Source: Streptacidiphilus neutrinimicus
Lineage (GTDB): Bacteria; Actinomycetota; Actinomycetes; Streptomycetales; Streptomycetaceae
Assembly (NCBI RefSeq): GCF_000787815.1
Contig: NZ_BBPO01000016.1
Location: 1-64,000, forward strand
DNA: 64,000 nucleotides
Reading direction: 5' to 3'
Below, one piece after another: positions 50,028 to 58,425 of this stretch. Position numbers and translations under genes: made by a program. Position 1 is the first letter of the stretch. The number at the start of each line of letters is the position of its first letter. The notes under the pieces are model-generated. The model had not been told where the DNA came from and ran no database searches. It worked only from the letters and a program-made list of their open reading frames with translations.

Positions 50028-50288
50028 GTGACCCGCGATGAACTGAACGCGCTGGCCGCGCGGCTGCACGCGCACCCGGGCGGGGCGCCGCGGGGGATCG
50101 AGCAGGCACTGAAGGCGCTGGACGCCTACCTGGCCCTCTCCGAGAGCCACCCCGAGTACGCCGGCCTGGCGGTGGAGCGAGGCCACGCGATCGATCTGTG
50201 GAACGCCCTGCAGGACACGGCAGAGGCCCTGGCGTACAGCCCCGCCGTCGCGGCGGGGACACCGACGGCGGCCGCGGCCGCCTCATGA
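50028..50288 (+). CDS. small conserved protein (86 aa), paralogue of 32445
   Basis: GTG at 50028 with GGGAGG 7 bases before it. It starts TRDELNALAARLHAHPGG as does the copy at 32445-32690 and ends in a low-complexity Ala/Thr tail. It is divergent from a MarR-like regulator. Function unknown. Confidence 0.75.
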   Translation: MTRDELNALAARLHAHPGGAPRGIEQALKALDAYLALSESHPEYAGLAVERGHAIDLWNALQDTAEALAYSPAVAAGTPTAAAAAS

Positions 50289-50420
50289 CCGGCCCCGGCG
50301 AAGGTGACCCGCCCCGCGACGGTGACCGGCCCCGCGATGGGGACCGGCCCCGGGCGGACGGCCACGATTCCCGCGGCGACGGGCACCCCGCAGCGTCCGC
50401 CCGGACGACTGGTGCCGGCT

Positions 50421-50981
50421 TCAGTGGCGCCCGCGGCCGCTGAGCAGGTCGCGGGCACGGTCGACCAGACCCGCGCCGGGAGCGAGGATCTTGTTCATGG
50501 GCGGGGTGTCCGGAGCGCTTGGGTGGGGCCGGGTGGGCGCCTTGTCCTTCGCGGAGCGGACCTTGTCCCCGAGCTCGGCCAGCTCCGGGCCGGTGCAGGC
50601 GGCGGCAAGCGCCGGGAAGAGGTTCTCCTCCTCGTCGGCGACGTGCGCGCTCACCTCGGTCATGAGCTGCGCGGCCGTGGCGTCGAACTCCGGCTGGTGG
50701 ATGTCCAGGTCCTCAAGTTTCTTCAGCAGCTCCTCGACCCTGGCGTGGTCGGCGATCTCCCGGTCCGCAAGCTGGTCGCCCCCGGCGACGTGCTCACGCA
50801 CCGCCGGGTACAGGTGCATCTCCTCAGCCACCGAATGGCGCACAAGCTCGATGGTGAACTCGTCCGCGATGTCCTTGCGCCCGGGGTGGCCGGGCGGCAG
50901 CGCGTTGAAGCGGTCGAACATCTCCTCGACCTCGCGGTGGTCCACCAGAAGTTCGTCGATCACGTTCCCACCGTGTCCCAC
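50421..50981 (-). CDS. hemerythrin domain-containing protein
   Basis: A 186-residue hemerythrin-like protein: L-L-V-D-H-R-E-V-E-E-M-F, L-V-R-H-S-V-A-E-E-M-H-L-Y-P, I-A-D-H-A-R-V-E-E and V-S-A-H-V-A-D-E-E-E-N-L-F-P hold the metal ligands. GTG at 50981 is chosen because AGGAG lies 7 bases upstream; GTG 51005 is also in frame. It is a paralogue of the gene at 29045. Confidence 0.86.
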   Translation of the reverse strand: MGHGGNVIDELLVDHREVEEMFDRFNALPPGHPGRKDIADEFTIELVRHSVAEEMHLYPAVREHVAGGDQLADREIADHARVEELLKKLEDLDIHQPEFDATAAQLMTEVSAHVADEEENLFPALAAACTGPELAELGDKVRSAKDKAPTRPHPSAPDTPPMNKILAPGAGLVDRARDLLSGRGRH

Positions 50982-51043
50982 GGTCACGCTCCTGTCGTTA
51001 GGCACTCATGTGATGCGAGGACCTGATCGGTCCTCCTGCTCGT

Positions 51044-51069
51044 CTAACCCCGGCCGGCGGAGGTCACGC
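51044..51069 (-). promoter_or_regulatory. candidate SigB-type promoter of the hemerythrin gene
   Basis: Minus strand GCGT (51066-51069), 14-base spacer, GGGGTTAG (51044-51051), then ACGAG. It lies 63 bases upstream of the GTG. The -35 tetramer is part of ACGCGT, shared with a plus-strand site. Confidence 0.55.
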
Positions 51070-51092
51070 GTCCGGCTGGGCCGAACGGGTCA
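51068..51092 (+). promoter_or_regulatory. possible divergent SigB-type promoter
   Basis: GCGT (51068-51071), 15-base spacer, GGGTCA (51087-51092), about 75 bases before the small membrane protein gene. It shares ACGCGT with the minus-strand promoter. The -10 box is less typical. Confidence 0.35.
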
Positions 51093-51166
51093 TCCGCGTG
51101 CCGGGGAACGAGGCGCATGCCGGGCGGCTCCGGGGGCACACGCGCTTCAAGGAGGTGGGATAAACC

Positions 51167-51331
51167 ATGGGTCCCTTGCTGTTGGTTCTTCTGCTCGCCC
51201 TGCTGCTGGGCGGAGTCGGGTTCGCGGTGCACATCCTTTGGTGGGTCGCGATCGTGGTGCTGGTGCTGTGGGTCGCCGGTTTCTTCTTCCGCGGCGCGGG
51301 TGAATCCCGCGGCCGCTGGTATCGCTGGTAG
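51167..51331 (+). CDS. small hydrophobic membrane protein (54 aa; lmo0937-like)
   Basis: Two TM segments (L-L-L-V-L-L-L-A-L-L-L-G-G-V-G-F and W-W-V-A-I-V-V-L-V-L-W-V-A-G-F-F) and the C-terminal tail R-G-A-G-E-S-R-G-R-W-Y. AAGGAGGT precedes the ATG. It resembles the small 'lmo0937/DUF5670' membrane proteins found in stress clusters. A deleted copy is at 29844. Confidence 0.75.
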   Translation: MGPLLLVLLLALLLGGVGFAVHILWWVAIVVLVLWVAGFFFRGAGESRGRWYRW

Positions 51332-51391
51332 CCGACGGAACCCAGGAGCGGGGCGGAAGCCGACACCGGTGCGGCTTCCGCCCCGCATCGC

Positions 51392-51490
51392 TTGCCCCAC
51401 GGCGAAGGGCGGTTCGGACGCCTGGACGTGGTCGTCAACAATGCGGGCAGCATCCGGGTCGGCCCGCTGGCGACGATGGACTCGGCGGAG
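51392..51490 (+). pseudogene. remnant of an SDR oxidoreductase (middle part)
   Basis: The frame reads F-G-R-L-D-V-V-V-N-N-A-G-S-I-R-V-G-P-L, the N-N-A-G region of an SDR protein, with no nucleotide-binding start and no catalytic Tyr-Lys part. The remaining bases to 51974 contain no recognisable gene. It might be another piece of the gene whose start is left at 40307. Confidence 0.65.
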
Positions 51491-51974
51491 CGAAGCAGGC
51501 CTGATGCGCACCGGATCGCACCAAGCGGCCCGGTTCCGCGGCGACCACCGACGACGCGAGGACGCCTGGTTCGCTGCCTCCGCGTGCCTGTCGGCTCGGT
51601 CGATGAGCGCCGAACGCGCCCGCGCCAGCGATCGTCGACAGCGATCGTCGACGCCGCACTGGCACGGCGCCCCGAGCCGGTGCTGACCCCGGCCGCGAAA
51701 CACTGGTCCGGCTGCACGGCCTCCGCCCGTCACGACGGGCCGTGCCCTGTCCCTGGTCAGTCGCCTCCTGCCCGACACCCCGGACCCGGCACAGCCCCGC
51801 TGGAGCAGCGGGGGCCGAAGCCCGACTGCGGTTGGGCACAGACTTCTTGGACCGGCTCACCACCCTCGACCCTCGGCGACCGCGCGGGGCTCAGGTTCAA
51901 CCAGACCGTGCCTCTCGCCGACGCGGGTGGCGAGAGGGGCGCGTGACGCTCGGGCTGTCCCGGCTCACGGGAAG

Positions 51975-52167
51975 TCAGCTCACCTCGTGCAGGTAGGTCG
52001 AGCCGCAACGGCGGCAGAACGGGGTCGCTTCCGGGCTTCCCCAGTCGTCCGGCGGCAGCTCGCGGCCGGTCGCGTCGATCGGGCGGCCGCACATCGTCGC
52101 CGCGGACCATGTGCCAGTCGCCGTGCTCGCCCGGCCCCGCCTTTTCCTCGACCATACGGAACTGCAT
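51975..52167 (-). pseudogene. frameshifted small Cys-rich protein gene
   Basis: ATG at 52167 with GGAGGAG opens V-E-E-K-A-G-P-G-E-H-G-D-W-H-M-V-R-G; the continuation M-C-G-R-P-I-D-A-T-G-R-E-L-P-P-D-D-W-G, then C-R-R-C-G-S-T-Y to TGA 51975, lies in another frame. The span of 193 bases is one more than a multiple of three, so one base was inserted (or two lost) near 52085-52095. The intact product would be about 63 residues with Cys pairs that could bind zinc. A sequencing error is not excluded. Confidence 0.55.
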
Positions 52168-52793
52168 CCCTCGCTCCTCCCGTGCGGCGTGTACCGAGGC
52201 GGTGCTCCCGGCCCGGCCGCCCCAGGAGCTTCTGCCCTGCCCTGAGCGCGACTCGCCCCCTCTCGGACGACGGCGTGCAGGGCGGCGGTCCCCGCGCGGG
52301 TCGATGCCCACCGGCGTGGCCGACGTGCCGCCGGGCGTCGGGGTCCGGCACGGGGTGTGCCGTCGCGGTGGGGCGTCGTCGCTGGTCGGCCCGGATTCGC
52401 CAGCGCCTGAAACCGCTCGAACGCGGTGATGATCACCCTGCACAGGGCCAGTGGCGAGCCGGGCGGAGGCGCGACGCCGGCCAGGTGGTGACCACCTGGG
52501 CCGCGGATGGAGAAGAGCCGCAGCCGTATGTGCTCACCTTCCCGGTCGCCGTCGCCGTCGCCGTCGCCGTGGCACTCGCACTCGACTCCGACTGACGCCC
52601 GCTCACCCTCACCTCTGCCGGTGCTGCCCAACCTCAGACCTTTTGCATGCTCACGCAAAAGCCTGGTCGCCGGGGTGCCCTCAGTCGATCGTGGAACCAC
52701 GGCGTCAGTTGCTGGTCGTCGGGCCCCGGCAGGGGCGCGATCGCGGCTCGGCCCCTGTGCACTCACGCACCGTAATCTCCGAGGGGAAGCTCT
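52168..52793. other. intergenic region with a GTCGCC repeat
   Basis: No convincing gene. Four perfect GTCGCC units lie at 52545-52568. The right end should hold the promoter of the I36 gene cluster; GAGGGGAAG precedes the first gene. Confidence 0.5.
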
Positions 52794-53204
52794 ATGCGCG
52801 CAAGGATCGGACGTCTTTCGGCGAGGCTCGCGACGGTAGGTGCACTGGCTCTCGGTGCGATGGGCATGGCGACGGGGGGCGCATTCGCCGCCGGCCCAGG
52901 TGGCGTTGAGACGTGCCCGAGCGGGAGCGTGTGCCTGTACTACAACTCGCCGGGAAACGGCTGGGGCTCGTTCGAGAACTGGACGCTTCCTGTCGACACC
53001 GACCTGTCCGGCAAGTTGTTCGCTCACTGGGCCAACGGTTCGGGCTACGGCCAGGTGGTCGCCGACAACGCCGCTTCGATCGTCAACAACACCGGCCAAT
53101 ACGTGCAGGTCACCACGGACACGGGCGGGCACGTCAACTTCGTCCCGGGCTATGCGGGATCGCTCAACGAGGCAGCGAACCACGATACGCACCTCTGGGG
53201 CTGA
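52794..53204 (+). CDS. secreted peptidase-inhibitor-family-I36-like protein
   Basis: A 136-residue protein with a signal peptide cleaved near A-F-A-A-G-P-G-G. The mature domain has C-P-S-G-S-V-C-L-Y-Y-N-S, G-W-G-S-F-E and N-G-S-G-Y-G-Q, which fit the I36 (SMPI-like) family. Streptomyces SMPI inhibits metalloproteinases; here the target is unknown. It is the first of three tandem paralogues. Confidence 0.85.
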   Translation: MRARIGRLSARLATVGALALGAMGMATGGAFAAGPGGVETCPSGSVCLYYNSPGNGWGSFENWTLPVDTDLSGKLFAHWANGSGYGQVVADNAASIVNNTGQYVQVTTDTGGHVNFVPGYAGSLNEAANHDTHLWG

Positions 53205-53257
53205 CGCGCTCTCACACGCGGTCCAGCAGGTCATCAGCACCGACCACGGGAGACCCC

Positions 53258-53674
53258 ATGAAACGAACGTTCTCGATCGGCATCGCCTCAACCGGTGTGG
53301 CGGCGGCCGTGCTCCTCGCAACGTCGGGTGCGGCCTACGCCGCCGGCCCCGGCGGTGCCGAGTCCTGCCCCAGCGGCAGCATCTGCCTGTACTTCAACTC
53401 CCCCCAGTACGGCTGGGGCTCCTTCGAGCATTGGAGCCCCGGCCGATACGACGACCTGGGCCAGTTCGCCTTCAGCAACTGGGGCAACGGATCCGGGTAC
53501 GGCGTCCGGGTCGGCGGCAACGCCGCGTCCGTTGTCAACAACACCGCCACCACACTCACCATCTACAACGCCACAAGCGCCCACGGAACCGTCCTTGACA
53601 CCGTTGCTTCGGGCTACGCGGGCGTCCTCCCGAGCGGCATCGCCAACGCCGAGTGGTCGATGTACAGCTCGTGA
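53258..53674 (+). CDS. secreted peptidase-inhibitor-family-I36-like protein
   Basis: A 138-residue paralogue of its neighbours. Signal peptide ends A-A-Y-A-A-G-P-G-G; the mature part has C-P-S-G-S-I-C-L-Y-F-N-S, G-W-G-S-F-E-H-W and G-N-G-S-G-Y-G. GGGAGA precedes the ATG, and only 53 bases separate it from the first copy, so they probably form one transcript. Confidence 0.85.
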   Translation: MKRTFSIGIASTGVAAAVLLATSGAAYAAGPGGAESCPSGSICLYFNSPQYGWGSFEHWSPGRYDDLGQFAFSNWGNGSGYGVRVGGNAASVVNNTATTLTIYNATSAHGTVLDTVASGYAGVLPSGIANAEWSMYSS

Positions 53675-53723
53675 ATCAGCACGACTGCTGCCACCCGCGC
53701 AATGCCACAGAACCGGAGGAGAC

Positions 53724-54164
53724 ATGCGCACCATCAAACTGAGCCGCCGCACCACCGGGTTTGCCTCGGCCCTCGCCGTCGCGGCGGCCGTGACGCTGCT
53801 CGGCACGACCACGCCCGCCTACGCCGCCGGGCCAGGCGGCGCAGAGGCCTGCCCGTCCGGATCGTTCTGCCTGTACTACAACTCTCCCGGCGTGGGCTGG
53901 GGATCGTTCGAGCACTGGAGCCCTGGCTCGTTCAGCGACCTGAGCCAGTACTTCTTCCGGGACTGGGGCAACGGCTCGGGCTACGGCCAGACCGTCTACA
54001 AGAACGCGGCCTCGGTCGTGAACAACACCTCCCTATCGTGGAACATCTGTGTCCCCGCGCCCCCGCCGGACAACATGAACTGCGGGATACCCATCGCCCC
54101 GGGATACGCCGGCAGCCTGCCCAGCGCCGCGCACAACGAAGACGTCGCGATGTTCATCAACTGA
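53724..54164 (+). CDS. secreted peptidase-inhibitor-family-I36-like protein
   Basis: A 146-residue third paralogue. Signal peptide ends A-Y-A-A-G-P-G-G; C-P-S-G-S-F-C-L-Y-Y-N-S and G-W-G-S-F-E-H-W follow. It carries an extra loop with two additional Cys residues (N-I-C-V-P-A-P-P-P-D-N-M-N-C-G) that the others lack, suggesting a second disulfide and another target. GGAGGAG precedes the ATG. Confidence 0.85.
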   Translation: MRTIKLSRRTTGFASALAVAAAVTLLGTTTPAYAAGPGGAEACPSGSFCLYYNSPGVGWGSFEHWSPGSFSDLSQYFFRDWGNGSGYGQTVYKNAASVVNNTSLSWNICVPAPPPDNMNCGIPIAPGYAGSLPSAAHNEDVAMFIN

Positions 54165-54460
54165 GGGACCCGTTGGATCCAACGCCCCCTACCGGGCCAC
54201 CGCAAGGCCGGGGACGTGAGGATCGCCATAGGTCACACCCCAAGTCCCCGCCGTGGCCGAGCATTTGGGATTCGACCTGCGGTGTCACCCAACACTGCCG
54301 TGCGGCGGCGGATCGCTGACACACGGCAGCGGCTCCGGGGCAGCTCTGACTGACCAGGAGCCGCCCGACCTCGCAGTCGAGCGCGCTCCTGGAGGCCGAC
54401 CACTCCTGACGGTTCACTGTCGGACCTCCGTGCCGTCGTCTCCTTCGAGACGCTGGGGGC
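54165..54460. other. intergenic region after the I36 cluster
   Basis: No gene. A 14-bp palindrome (CGTTGGATCCAACG) just after the last I36 gene might form a weak hairpin. Confidence 0.4.
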
Positions 54461-54590
54461 ATGGCGTTCACCGCGTTACGTCTGGACCGCGGACGGCTCG
54501 AAGCGACGGCGGACGCCCCGGTGCTGCGACTTGTCCTGGGAGGCTGTGCGCCGAGCAGTCGCCGCACGGGCTTGGAGCGCGATCTGAGGC
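54461..54590 (+). pseudogene. possible remnant of a CoiA-like protein (N-terminus)
   Basis: M-A-F-T-A-L-R-L-D-R-G-R-L-E-A-T-A-D begins like actinobacterial competence CoiA-like proteins, and a second frame continues C-D-L-S-W-E-A-V-R-R-A-V. The rest is absent. This is an uncertain reading of a short frameshifted fragment. Confidence 0.3.
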
Positions 54591-54768
54591 GACGGCCGTG
54601 TGACCGGGCCAGCCACCGACGGGCGGCTGAGCGGTCACCTGAACGCGCAGTTTTTCGGAATGAGCTGATGCACCGGGTGTGCGCGGGGGGTATGGAACGA
54701 GTGCCCGGTAAGGACCTTCACGAGCCGGTAGTCGTGATCATGAACAACGTCACACGTCTGTGCCGTCC

Positions 54769-54792
54769 GCGTGGGACCACGACACCGGGGTA
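54769..54792 (+). promoter_or_regulatory. candidate SigB-type promoter, near-leaderless gene
   Basis: GCGT (54769-54772), 14-base spacer, GGGGTA (54787-54792), followed by ACGG. Transcription would start about 54799, only a few bases before ATG 54803, so the mRNA would be nearly leaderless. Confidence 0.6.
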
Positions 54793-54802
54793 ACGGCGTG
54801 CC

Positions 54803-55171
54803 ATGTATGTCAAACATCCATCGGACCGGGACGGCCGGAACGGAGCCGGCTTCGAGAAATTCGCGGAACACGCCTCCAACTTCACTGCCTCTCGCCTGTT
54901 CTCCGCATTCTGCGTACTGCTGGTCGCGGCGTTCGTCGCCGTCCACGCGCTGGGCATGTCGCTCGCGGCGCAACTCGCCGCGGGCGACGTCATGACCGCT
55001 GTCACCCTGCTGCTCCTCGCGCTGCTGAAGAATTCCGAACGCCGGGCCGAGTACGCGATCCAACGCAAGCTCGACGCGCTCGCCACGGCGATGCTTGAAG
55101 AGAAGGAAGGAAGAGACCGCGACGCACGCACGGCCTTGGAAGAGGCCATCCGCGCGGAAGAGGACCTGTAG
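54803..55171 (+). CDS. small two-TM membrane protein (low-affinity iron permease-like)
   Basis: A 122-residue protein: F-E-K-F-A-E-H-A-S-N-F before a first TM (about 34-52), a second TM (about 60-75), then N-S-E-R-R-A-E-Y-A-I-Q-R-K-L-D-A-L and an acidic helix. The pattern resembles small bacterial members of the low-affinity iron permease family. No Shine-Dalgarno is needed if the mRNA is leaderless from the promoter at 54769-54792. Confidence 0.6.
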   Translation: MYVKHPSDRDGRNGAGFEKFAEHASNFTASRLFSAFCVLLVAAFVAVHALGMSLAAQLAAGDVMTAVTLLLLALLKNSERRAEYAIQRKLDALATAMLEEKEGRDRDARTALEEAIRAEEDL

Positions 55172-55406
55172 ACGCAGCCACGCTCGGGCCGACGGCCGGC
55201 GGGGTCGCTCTGGACCCGCCCACCGCTGAGGCGCTGCCGGTGAGGGCCTGACCTGCCGGGGTGCGGTGGCCGCTTCTCCGGCCATCGCCCCTCATGCAGG
55301 CGAGCTTTTGGGGCCTGGTGCGGTCGCCAAGAGGCTGCAAGCGAGAACAAGGTCAGCACGTGACGAGCCGCTGGATACGCGCTTGTCGGCGGGGGACTCC
55401 GTTGGA

Positions 55407-56000
55407 TCAAGTGCCCTTGGGCTGGCGCCATTGGTTCGCGCGTCGTCCGACGGCGGCTTCGGCGACGGTCTGCTGGATGCGGCGTTCGCGGGTCGCCGGT
55501 GTCTTGGCCGCCGTGATCCATTCGAGGATGGCGCGTCTGGTGGAGCGCGGGAAGCTGTTCCAGTTGGCGCGTGCGGCGGCCTCGGCGTCGAGGAGAGTGC
55601 GCAGGTCGTCGGGTTCGAGGAGGTTTTCGACCGCGTCGAGGGCGGTCCAGGTTCCGTCCTTTTTGGCGCGGTCGACCGCCGCGGTCCCTGCGGGCTGCAT
55701 CAGCCCCTGCGCACTCAGGAGTTCGATGCGGCGCTTGTTGACGCGCGACCAGTTGCTGCCCGCCCTTCGCGGGGTCAGCAGCAGCTGGGAGCGCTGGTCG
55801 TCGAGAGCTCGCGGGCGGCTGTCGACCCAGCCCTGGCACAGGGCTTCCTCCACGATGTCGGCGTAGGGGACCCGAGGGTGGCCGCTGCCGGCTTTCCAGG
55901 TGACCAGCCACACGCCCGGTGAGGTGGCGTGGTGGGCCGCGAGCCAGGACCGAAGTTCCTGACGGGAGGTCACGGTCAGGTGCTCGTAGCTGTCGCTCAT
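55407..56000 (-). CDS. YdeI/OmpD-associated family protein
   Basis: A 197-residue protein: E-L-R-S-W-L-A-A-H-H-A-T-S-P-G-V-W-L-V, A-L-C-Q-G-W-V-D-S-R-P, R-R-A-G-S-N-W-S-R-V-N-K-R-R-I-E-L-L, then E-W-I-T-A-A-K-T-P-A-T-R-E-R-R-I. These fit the YdeI (bacteriocin-protection) family. ATGA overlap with the upstream TetR gene. Reported roles concern resistance to antimicrobial peptides in enterics; here unknown. Confidence 0.85.
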   Translation of the reverse strand: MSDSYEHLTVTSRQELRSWLAAHHATSPGVWLVTWKAGSGHPRVPYADIVEEALCQGWVDSRPRALDDQRSQLLLTPRRAGSNWSRVNKRRIELLSAQGLMQPAGTAAVDRAKKDGTWTALDAVENLLEPDDLRTLLDAEAAARANWNSFPRSTRRAILEWITAAKTPATRERRIQQTVAEAAVGRRANQWRQPKGT

Positions 56001-56599
56001 GGTGTCGTCGGTCCGCTCGCGTGGTCGTCGATGAGCCGGTGCGCCAGACGCAGGCCGGCCGCGGCCGGCCCGTCGGGGCCGAGGTGGGCCGCGCTGGTGT
56101 AGCAACCGTCGATGAGGACGGCCAGCTCGTCGCCCAGTGCCCGCCCCGTTTCGTCGTCCGTGCAGCGGGCGGCCAGGCTCTGAAGCCGCTCGCGAAGCCG
56201 GGCACGGTAGTCGCGGGCGGCCCGCCGAGCCGGATGGCCCGGCTCGGGGAACTCGATACTCGCGTTGTTGAATGGGCACCCGCGAAACCCGGGCTGTCCG
56301 AGGTCCTGTGCGATCGCGTCGACGACCGCGTGCAAGGCCGCCGCGGGGTCGTGGCGGGCCGCTTCGTCGTCGATCAACGCGAGGATCGTGTCGGACAGGC
56401 GGTCCAGGTAGGCGCCGATCAGCTCCGCCTTGGTCGGGTAAAGCCGGTACACACTCGCCTTGCCCACACCGCTGGAGCCGATCAACTCGTCCATCCCGAC
56501 CTCGTGCACGCCGCGCTCGTAGAACAACCGCTGCGCAGCGTCGAGCACCATCTGCTCGCGCTCCTCCCGGCTGCGCCGGACCCGCGTCTGTGTGACCAT
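55997..56599 (-). CDS. TetR family transcriptional regulator
   Basis: A 200-residue repressor: R-E-E-R-E-Q-M-V-L-D-A-A-Q-R-L-F-Y-E-R-G, HTH G-M-D-E-L-I-G-S-S-G-V-G-K-A-S-V-Y-R-L-Y-P-T-K. It is divergent from an SDR gene across 43 bases containing an ACCGTACCGTACC stretch, a likely operator. No Shine-Dalgarno is seen for ATG 56599. Confidence 0.88.
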   Translation of the reverse strand: MVTQTRVRRSREEREQMVLDAAQRLFYERGVHEVGMDELIGSSGVGKASVYRLYPTKAELIGAYLDRLSDTILALIDDEAARHDPAAALHAVVDAIAQDLGQPGFRGCPFNNASIEFPEPGHPARRAARDYRARLRERLQSLAARCTDDETGRALGDELAVLIDGCYTSAAHLGPDGPAAAGLRLAHRLIDDHASGPTTP

Positions 56600-56642
56600 G
56601 AAGCTAATGATACGGACCGTACCGTACCAAAGGGAGCCGGTC

Positions 56643-57377
56643 ATGAACCCTGACGATGCCGACGCACCCGTCGCCCTGATCACCGGGGCAGCCCGAGGCC
56701 TCGGCCTCGAAGTCGCCTGCCAGCTGGCCGACACCGGTGCCCAGGTCTGGATCGCCTCACGCAAACCCGAGCACGCGACCGAAGCCGCCCAACACCACCC
56801 CGGGCTGCACGCGCTGCCCCACGGCCTGGACCTGACCGCCCCCGACACCGTTGACGTCTGCGCTGCGGCTCTCGCCGACAATCCAGGCCGCCTCGACATC
56901 CTGGTCAACAACGCCGCCGCCTACGTCGACTGGACCGAACAGGCCACCAGCGCCGACCTGGACGCCGCCCGAAGAGTGTTCGACGTCAACCTGTTCGGAA
57001 CCTGGCGCCTCACCCAGGCCCTCCTGCCCCTGCTGCGCCGAAGTCCCCACCCGCGCATCGTGAACATCTCCAGCGGCGCCGGCTCCCACGCCGATCCGCA
57101 GTTCGGTCTCACTGCACGCAAGGGCGCTGCGGCCTCGTACGGCATCAGCAAGGCCGCAGTCAATGCTCTCACCGCCACACTCGCCGCCGAGTTGGCCGAC
57201 ACCTCTGTGGTGGTCAACGCGGTCTGCCCCGACCTGACCGCCACCTGGCCGGGGGCGGAAACCATGGGCGCCCGGTCGGTCCAGGACAGCGCCCAGGGGG
57301 TCGTTTGGGCCGCCACCCTCCCCGACAACGGACCACGCGGCGGCTTCTTCCGCGACACCGCGCCGCTCGCCTGGTAG
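56643..57377 (+). CDS. SDR family oxidoreductase
   Basis: A 244-residue short-chain dehydrogenase: T-G-A-A-R-G-L-G (14-21), N-N-A-A (89-92), Ser144 region N-I-S-S-G and Y166-x-x-x-K170. All catalytic residues are present. GGGAG precedes the ATG. Probably NADP(H)-dependent reduction of a carbonyl compound, regulated by the divergent TetR. Confidence 0.9.
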   Translation: MNPDDADAPVALITGAARGLGLEVACQLADTGAQVWIASRKPEHATEAAQHHPGLHALPHGLDLTAPDTVDVCAAALADNPGRLDILVNNAAAYVDWTEQATSADLDAARRVFDVNLFGTWRLTQALLPLLRRSPHPRIVNISSGAGSHADPQFGLTARKGAAASYGISKAAVNALTATLAAELADTSVVVNAVCPDLTATWPGAETMGARSVQDSAQGVVWAATLPDNGPRGGFFRDTAPLAW

Positions 57378-57391
57378 ACGCGGACCCTCCG

Positions 57392-57418
57392 GGTGCGGGG
57401 TGCGGGGTGCGGGGTGCG
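57392..57418 (+). repeat. heptanucleotide tandem repeat
   Basis: Nearly four copies of GGTGCGG in a row just after the SDR gene, in the short gap before the convergent hydrolase gene. Confidence 0.9.
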
Positions 57419-57459
57419 CTGTCAGCGCCGGGTTCTGCGGGCGTGGTCGAGGCGGTCGG

Positions 57460-58377
57460 TCAACTCGGTGAACGCGGCGAGGGGTTGCTGAAGAAGTCGG
57501 TGAGGGCGGCGACGACGGCCTCGGGCTGCTCTTCGGGGATGTAGTGACCGGCGTCGGGCACGATGACGCCGGTCACGTTCTCGGCCCACGGGCTGATGGA
57601 CGCCGCCATGTCCGGGATCGAACCGTGGCTGCTGGAGATTCCGAGGACGGGCGCGGTCAGTCGCCGTTGCTCGAGTGCCGCGCGGTTCTTGCGCGCGGAC
57701 TCGGCGGCGTCGCGGTAGTAGGCGAGGCCGGCGCGCAGGCCGCCATCGACGGCCAGGGCTGCGCCGTAGTGGTCGAGCTCTGCTTCCTCGAACGCGTCGG
57801 GCGCGAGGGACTTGGTCTTCAGGAACCAGCTGATGTACTCCCGCTCGCGGCCGGCTATCAGCGTCTCGGGAAGATCGGGCACCGCGTGGAACGCGAAGTG
57901 CCAGGTCTTGAACGCCACGGTCGGGTCGAGAGGGATCGCTTCCGGCATGGTGATACCGGGAATTCCGGCGTCGAGCAGCGCGACCCCGTGCAGTCGGCTC
58001 TCGTAGTTCAGGGCGAGGGAGAAGGCCACCCAGGCGCCGATGTCATGCCCGGCGAGCCAGTAGTCCCGCACGCCGAGAGCGTGCACGGCGGCCTGGATGA
58101 GCGCGGCGACCTTGTGCGTGTCGTAGCTGAGCTCTGGGTGCTCGGAATTGCCCTGGCCCGGCCGGTCGATCGCAATGACCCGAAACCGATCGGCGAGAGC
58201 AGGCATGACCTTTCTCCAGGCCCACCACGTCTGCGGGAACCCGGTGAGCAGGACGACGGCCGGTCCATCCGGCCGGCCGCCTTCGACGGCGTGCAGGCGG
58301 ACGCCGTCGGCGTCGACCCAGCGGTGCGTGAATCCGGCCAGGTCTTGCAGGGGCAGGGCGGGGACGGGGTTGGTCAT
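57460..58377 (-). CDS. alpha/beta hydrolase (epoxide hydrolase/dehalogenase type)
   Basis: A 305-residue hydrolase with G-F-P-Q-T-W-W-A-W (oxyanion region), D-R-P-G-Q-G-N-S, nucleophile Asp112 in A-G-H-D-I-G-A-W, and the His of D-A-G-H-Y-I-P-E-E. An Asp nucleophile places it with epoxide hydrolases and haloacetate dehalogenases rather than esterases. It is divergent from a TetR gene. Confidence 0.86.
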   Translation of the reverse strand: MTNPVPALPLQDLAGFTHRWVDADGVRLHAVEGGRPDGPAVVLLTGFPQTWWAWRKVMPALADRFRVIAIDRPGQGNSEHPELSYDTHKVAALIQAAVHALGVRDYWLAGHDIGAWVAFSLALNYESRLHGVALLDAGIPGITMPEAIPLDPTVAFKTWHFAFHAVPDLPETLIAGREREYISWFLKTKSLAPDAFEEAELDHYGAALAVDGGLRAGLAYYRDAAESARKNRAALEQRRLTAPVLGISSSHGSIPDMAASISPWAENVTGVIVPDAGHYIPEEQPEAVVAALTDFFSNPSPRSPS

Positions 58378-58425
58378 GGGAATCCTCCATCGAGGCGGCT
58401 GGACCGTGATTCGACGCTAGCACGT

